A DNA stretch of 6,050 nucleotides from Brucellaceae bacterium (GTDB lineage: Bacteria; Pseudomonadota; Alphaproteobacteria; Rhizobiales; Rhizobiaceae). The stretch spans positions 1 to 6,050 of the forward strand of contig JAIRVW010000451.1 of the NCBI GenBank assembly GCA_031253705.1, given 5' to 3'. The notes under the pieces are model-generated. The model searched no databases and was not told where the DNA came from. It saw only the letters and a list, made by a program, of their open reading frames with translations. Shown here in pieces: positions 5,039 to 6,050 of the stretch. Every line of letters begins with the position of its first letter. Position 1 is the stretch's first letter. A program made the position numbers and the translations under genes.

Positions 5039-6050
5039 TTAGCTGTGTAACAGCAATGAAGCCGTAGTTCCCGCTCCGCCGGATTGACTGATCTGCGCCA
5101 CCTCAAAACGCAAAGCCTCACCGCTTTTCCCCGCCCCCGACCAGATAAAGCCTGGCTCAGTCACTTCAGCTTCAAGAAGCAATGTCTCACCATTCCACAA
5201 TCGTACCAGATACTTCTCGGCAGCCTCGCCTAAAGGAATCTCTTCCCCCGCCCAGCTATCAGCATCGATACGCCCGCGCCGTATCCATTGAAAATGAATG
5301 TCTCCGTTTATCCGGCGCCTATAGCGCAAATGGACAGGACTGAGTGGTTTCAAAGCCTTAGCACCACCTGTGAATGTTTGCGTGCTGAAATAGTCATCGG
5401 AAAAATCATATCCGGATGGTCCCGCACGCCAGTTCAGCATCAAGCCGTTTTCAGTCTTCTGCAGTCCTGCGGGTACAACCCGGTCATCCAGCAGAATAAA
5501 AGGTGCTCCCGCCGGTTTAACAACCAGCGCTTCATCTTCCGTACCCGACTGCCCGCGCAGTAAAGACTTTAAACGCCAGTGACCGGCGGCAATTTCCTCG
5601 GCCTTTAAATACTGTAAAATCTCCCATCCGCCCGCACTGTTTTGCACCAACGCCGTGTTGGCCGTATTCAACACCTGTATCAAGGACTGGGAATGCAGCT
5701 CGCCATGATAGAGATGCACATCAAAACTCTGCTGATGCATAAAACGGCCACTTGGTGATGCTCTGAGTTCAGTTGTCAGTTCTCCCATAATCGCAGCATA
5801 GGGAATCACTGTCCGTAATTGATAGCCGCTCTGCTCCGGCGAGGCATAGAGTGTCACATCCCGCCACGGCTTGGCATAACAGGCAATACGAAACTGGCTG
5901 CTCTCATTTTCAATACCGGGCCACATCGGCAAATCCAACATATGAAACAGCGGTGGCCCAGCCGTTACGCCGCCGGAATTAGGAACAGCAGGCATACGGG
6001 TACGATCAGGGCGACGCAAAGCCGGTGCAAGCGCCACGGCCTTAGCCCGT
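5039..6050 (-). CDS. GTA baseplate 'megatron' / phage tail protein (orfg15-type), C-terminal part, 5' end beyond window
   Basis: The frame is open through the right edge, so this is the last 336 or so residues of a larger protein. The apparent start at 6037 is an internal GTG; codons for R, A, K and A precede it with no stop. The visible sequence resembles the C-terminal half of the very large tail/host-specificity protein encoded near the end of alphaproteobacterial gene transfer agent clusters, often annotated as glycoside hydrolase TIM-barrel-like. Recognisable stretches are PPLFHMLDLPMWPG, YLKAEEIAAGHWRLKSLLRGQSGTED, TFTGGAKALKPLSPVHLR and WIRRGRIDADSW. No frameshift or stop interrupts it, so it looks functional as far as it can be seen. 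The protein would form part of the baseplate at the tip of the GTA particle. The gene ends with TAA at 5041-5039, and no strong terminator follows. The remaining GTA genes would lie to the right of the window. Confidence 0.85.
   Translation of the reverse strand, partial: RAKAVALAPALRRPDRTRMPAVPNSGGVTAGPPLFHMLDLPMWPGIENESSQFRIACYAKPWRDVTLYASPEQSGYQLRTVIPYAAIMGELTTELRASPSGRFMHQQSFDVHLYHGELHSQSLIQVLNTANTALVQNSAGGWEILQYLKAEEIAAGHWRLKSLLRGQSGTEDEALVVKPAGAPFILLDDRVVPAGLQKTENGLMLNWRAGPSGYDFSDDYFSTQTFTGGAKALKPLSPVHLRYRRRINGDIHFQWIRRGRIDADSWAGEEIPLGEAAEKYLVRLWNGETLLLEAEVTEPGFIWSGAGKSGEALRFEVAQISQSGGAGTTASLLLHS

Overview
The window reads as a chromosomal segment of an alphaproteobacterium of the order Hyphomicrobiales (Rhizobiales), most likely Brucellaceae or a close rhizobial relative. 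This rests on three things: the protein families present, the gene order (a FeuP/FeuQ-type two-component system beside the ccmIE = cycHJ cytochrome c maturation genes, an association described in Rhizobium leguminosarum), and a gene-transfer-agent tail protein typical of alphaproteobacteria. The assignment comes from recognised protein sequence and synteny, not from a database search. Base composition is moderate (roughly half G+C) and looks uniform.

Every credible gene is on the minus strand, so transcription runs from high to low coordinates. In that order: (1) 6050-5039, the C-terminal part of a GTA 'megatron'/phage-tail protein, running off the right edge; (2) a 172-base gap holding a 9-bp inverted repeat; (3) 4866-4513, a small secreted protein with two cysteines, a candidate FeuN; (4) a 137-base gap with two tandem hairpins and an 8-bp dyad overlapping a possible promoter; (5) 4375-3695, an OmpR/PhoP-type response regulator (FeuP-like); (6) 3714-2278, a PhoQ-like sensor kinase (FeuQ-like) overlapping the regulator; (7) a 158-base gap with a weak terminator-like hairpin and a weak promoter; (8) 2119-1670, a small RT0821/Lpp0805-type surface lipoprotein; (9) a 132-base gap with no clear signal; (10) 1537-338, ccmI; (11) 341-1, ccmE, overlapping ccmI by ATGA and cut by the left edge before its haem-binding histidine.

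Functionally there are two units. CcmI and CcmE belong to the System I pathway that carries haem to apocytochrome c in the periplasm. FeuQ and FeuP form an envelope-sensing phosphorelay, and the small periplasmic protein encoded just upstream is well placed to modulate FeuQ, as FeuN does in Sinorhizobium. The most interesting target is the small-protein/FeuP/FeuQ module with its structured intergenic DNA. I see no CRISPR array, insertion sequence, tRNA or rRNA, and no gene-free stretch over 300 bases. All plus-strand reading frames look like antisense shadows of the minus-strand genes.
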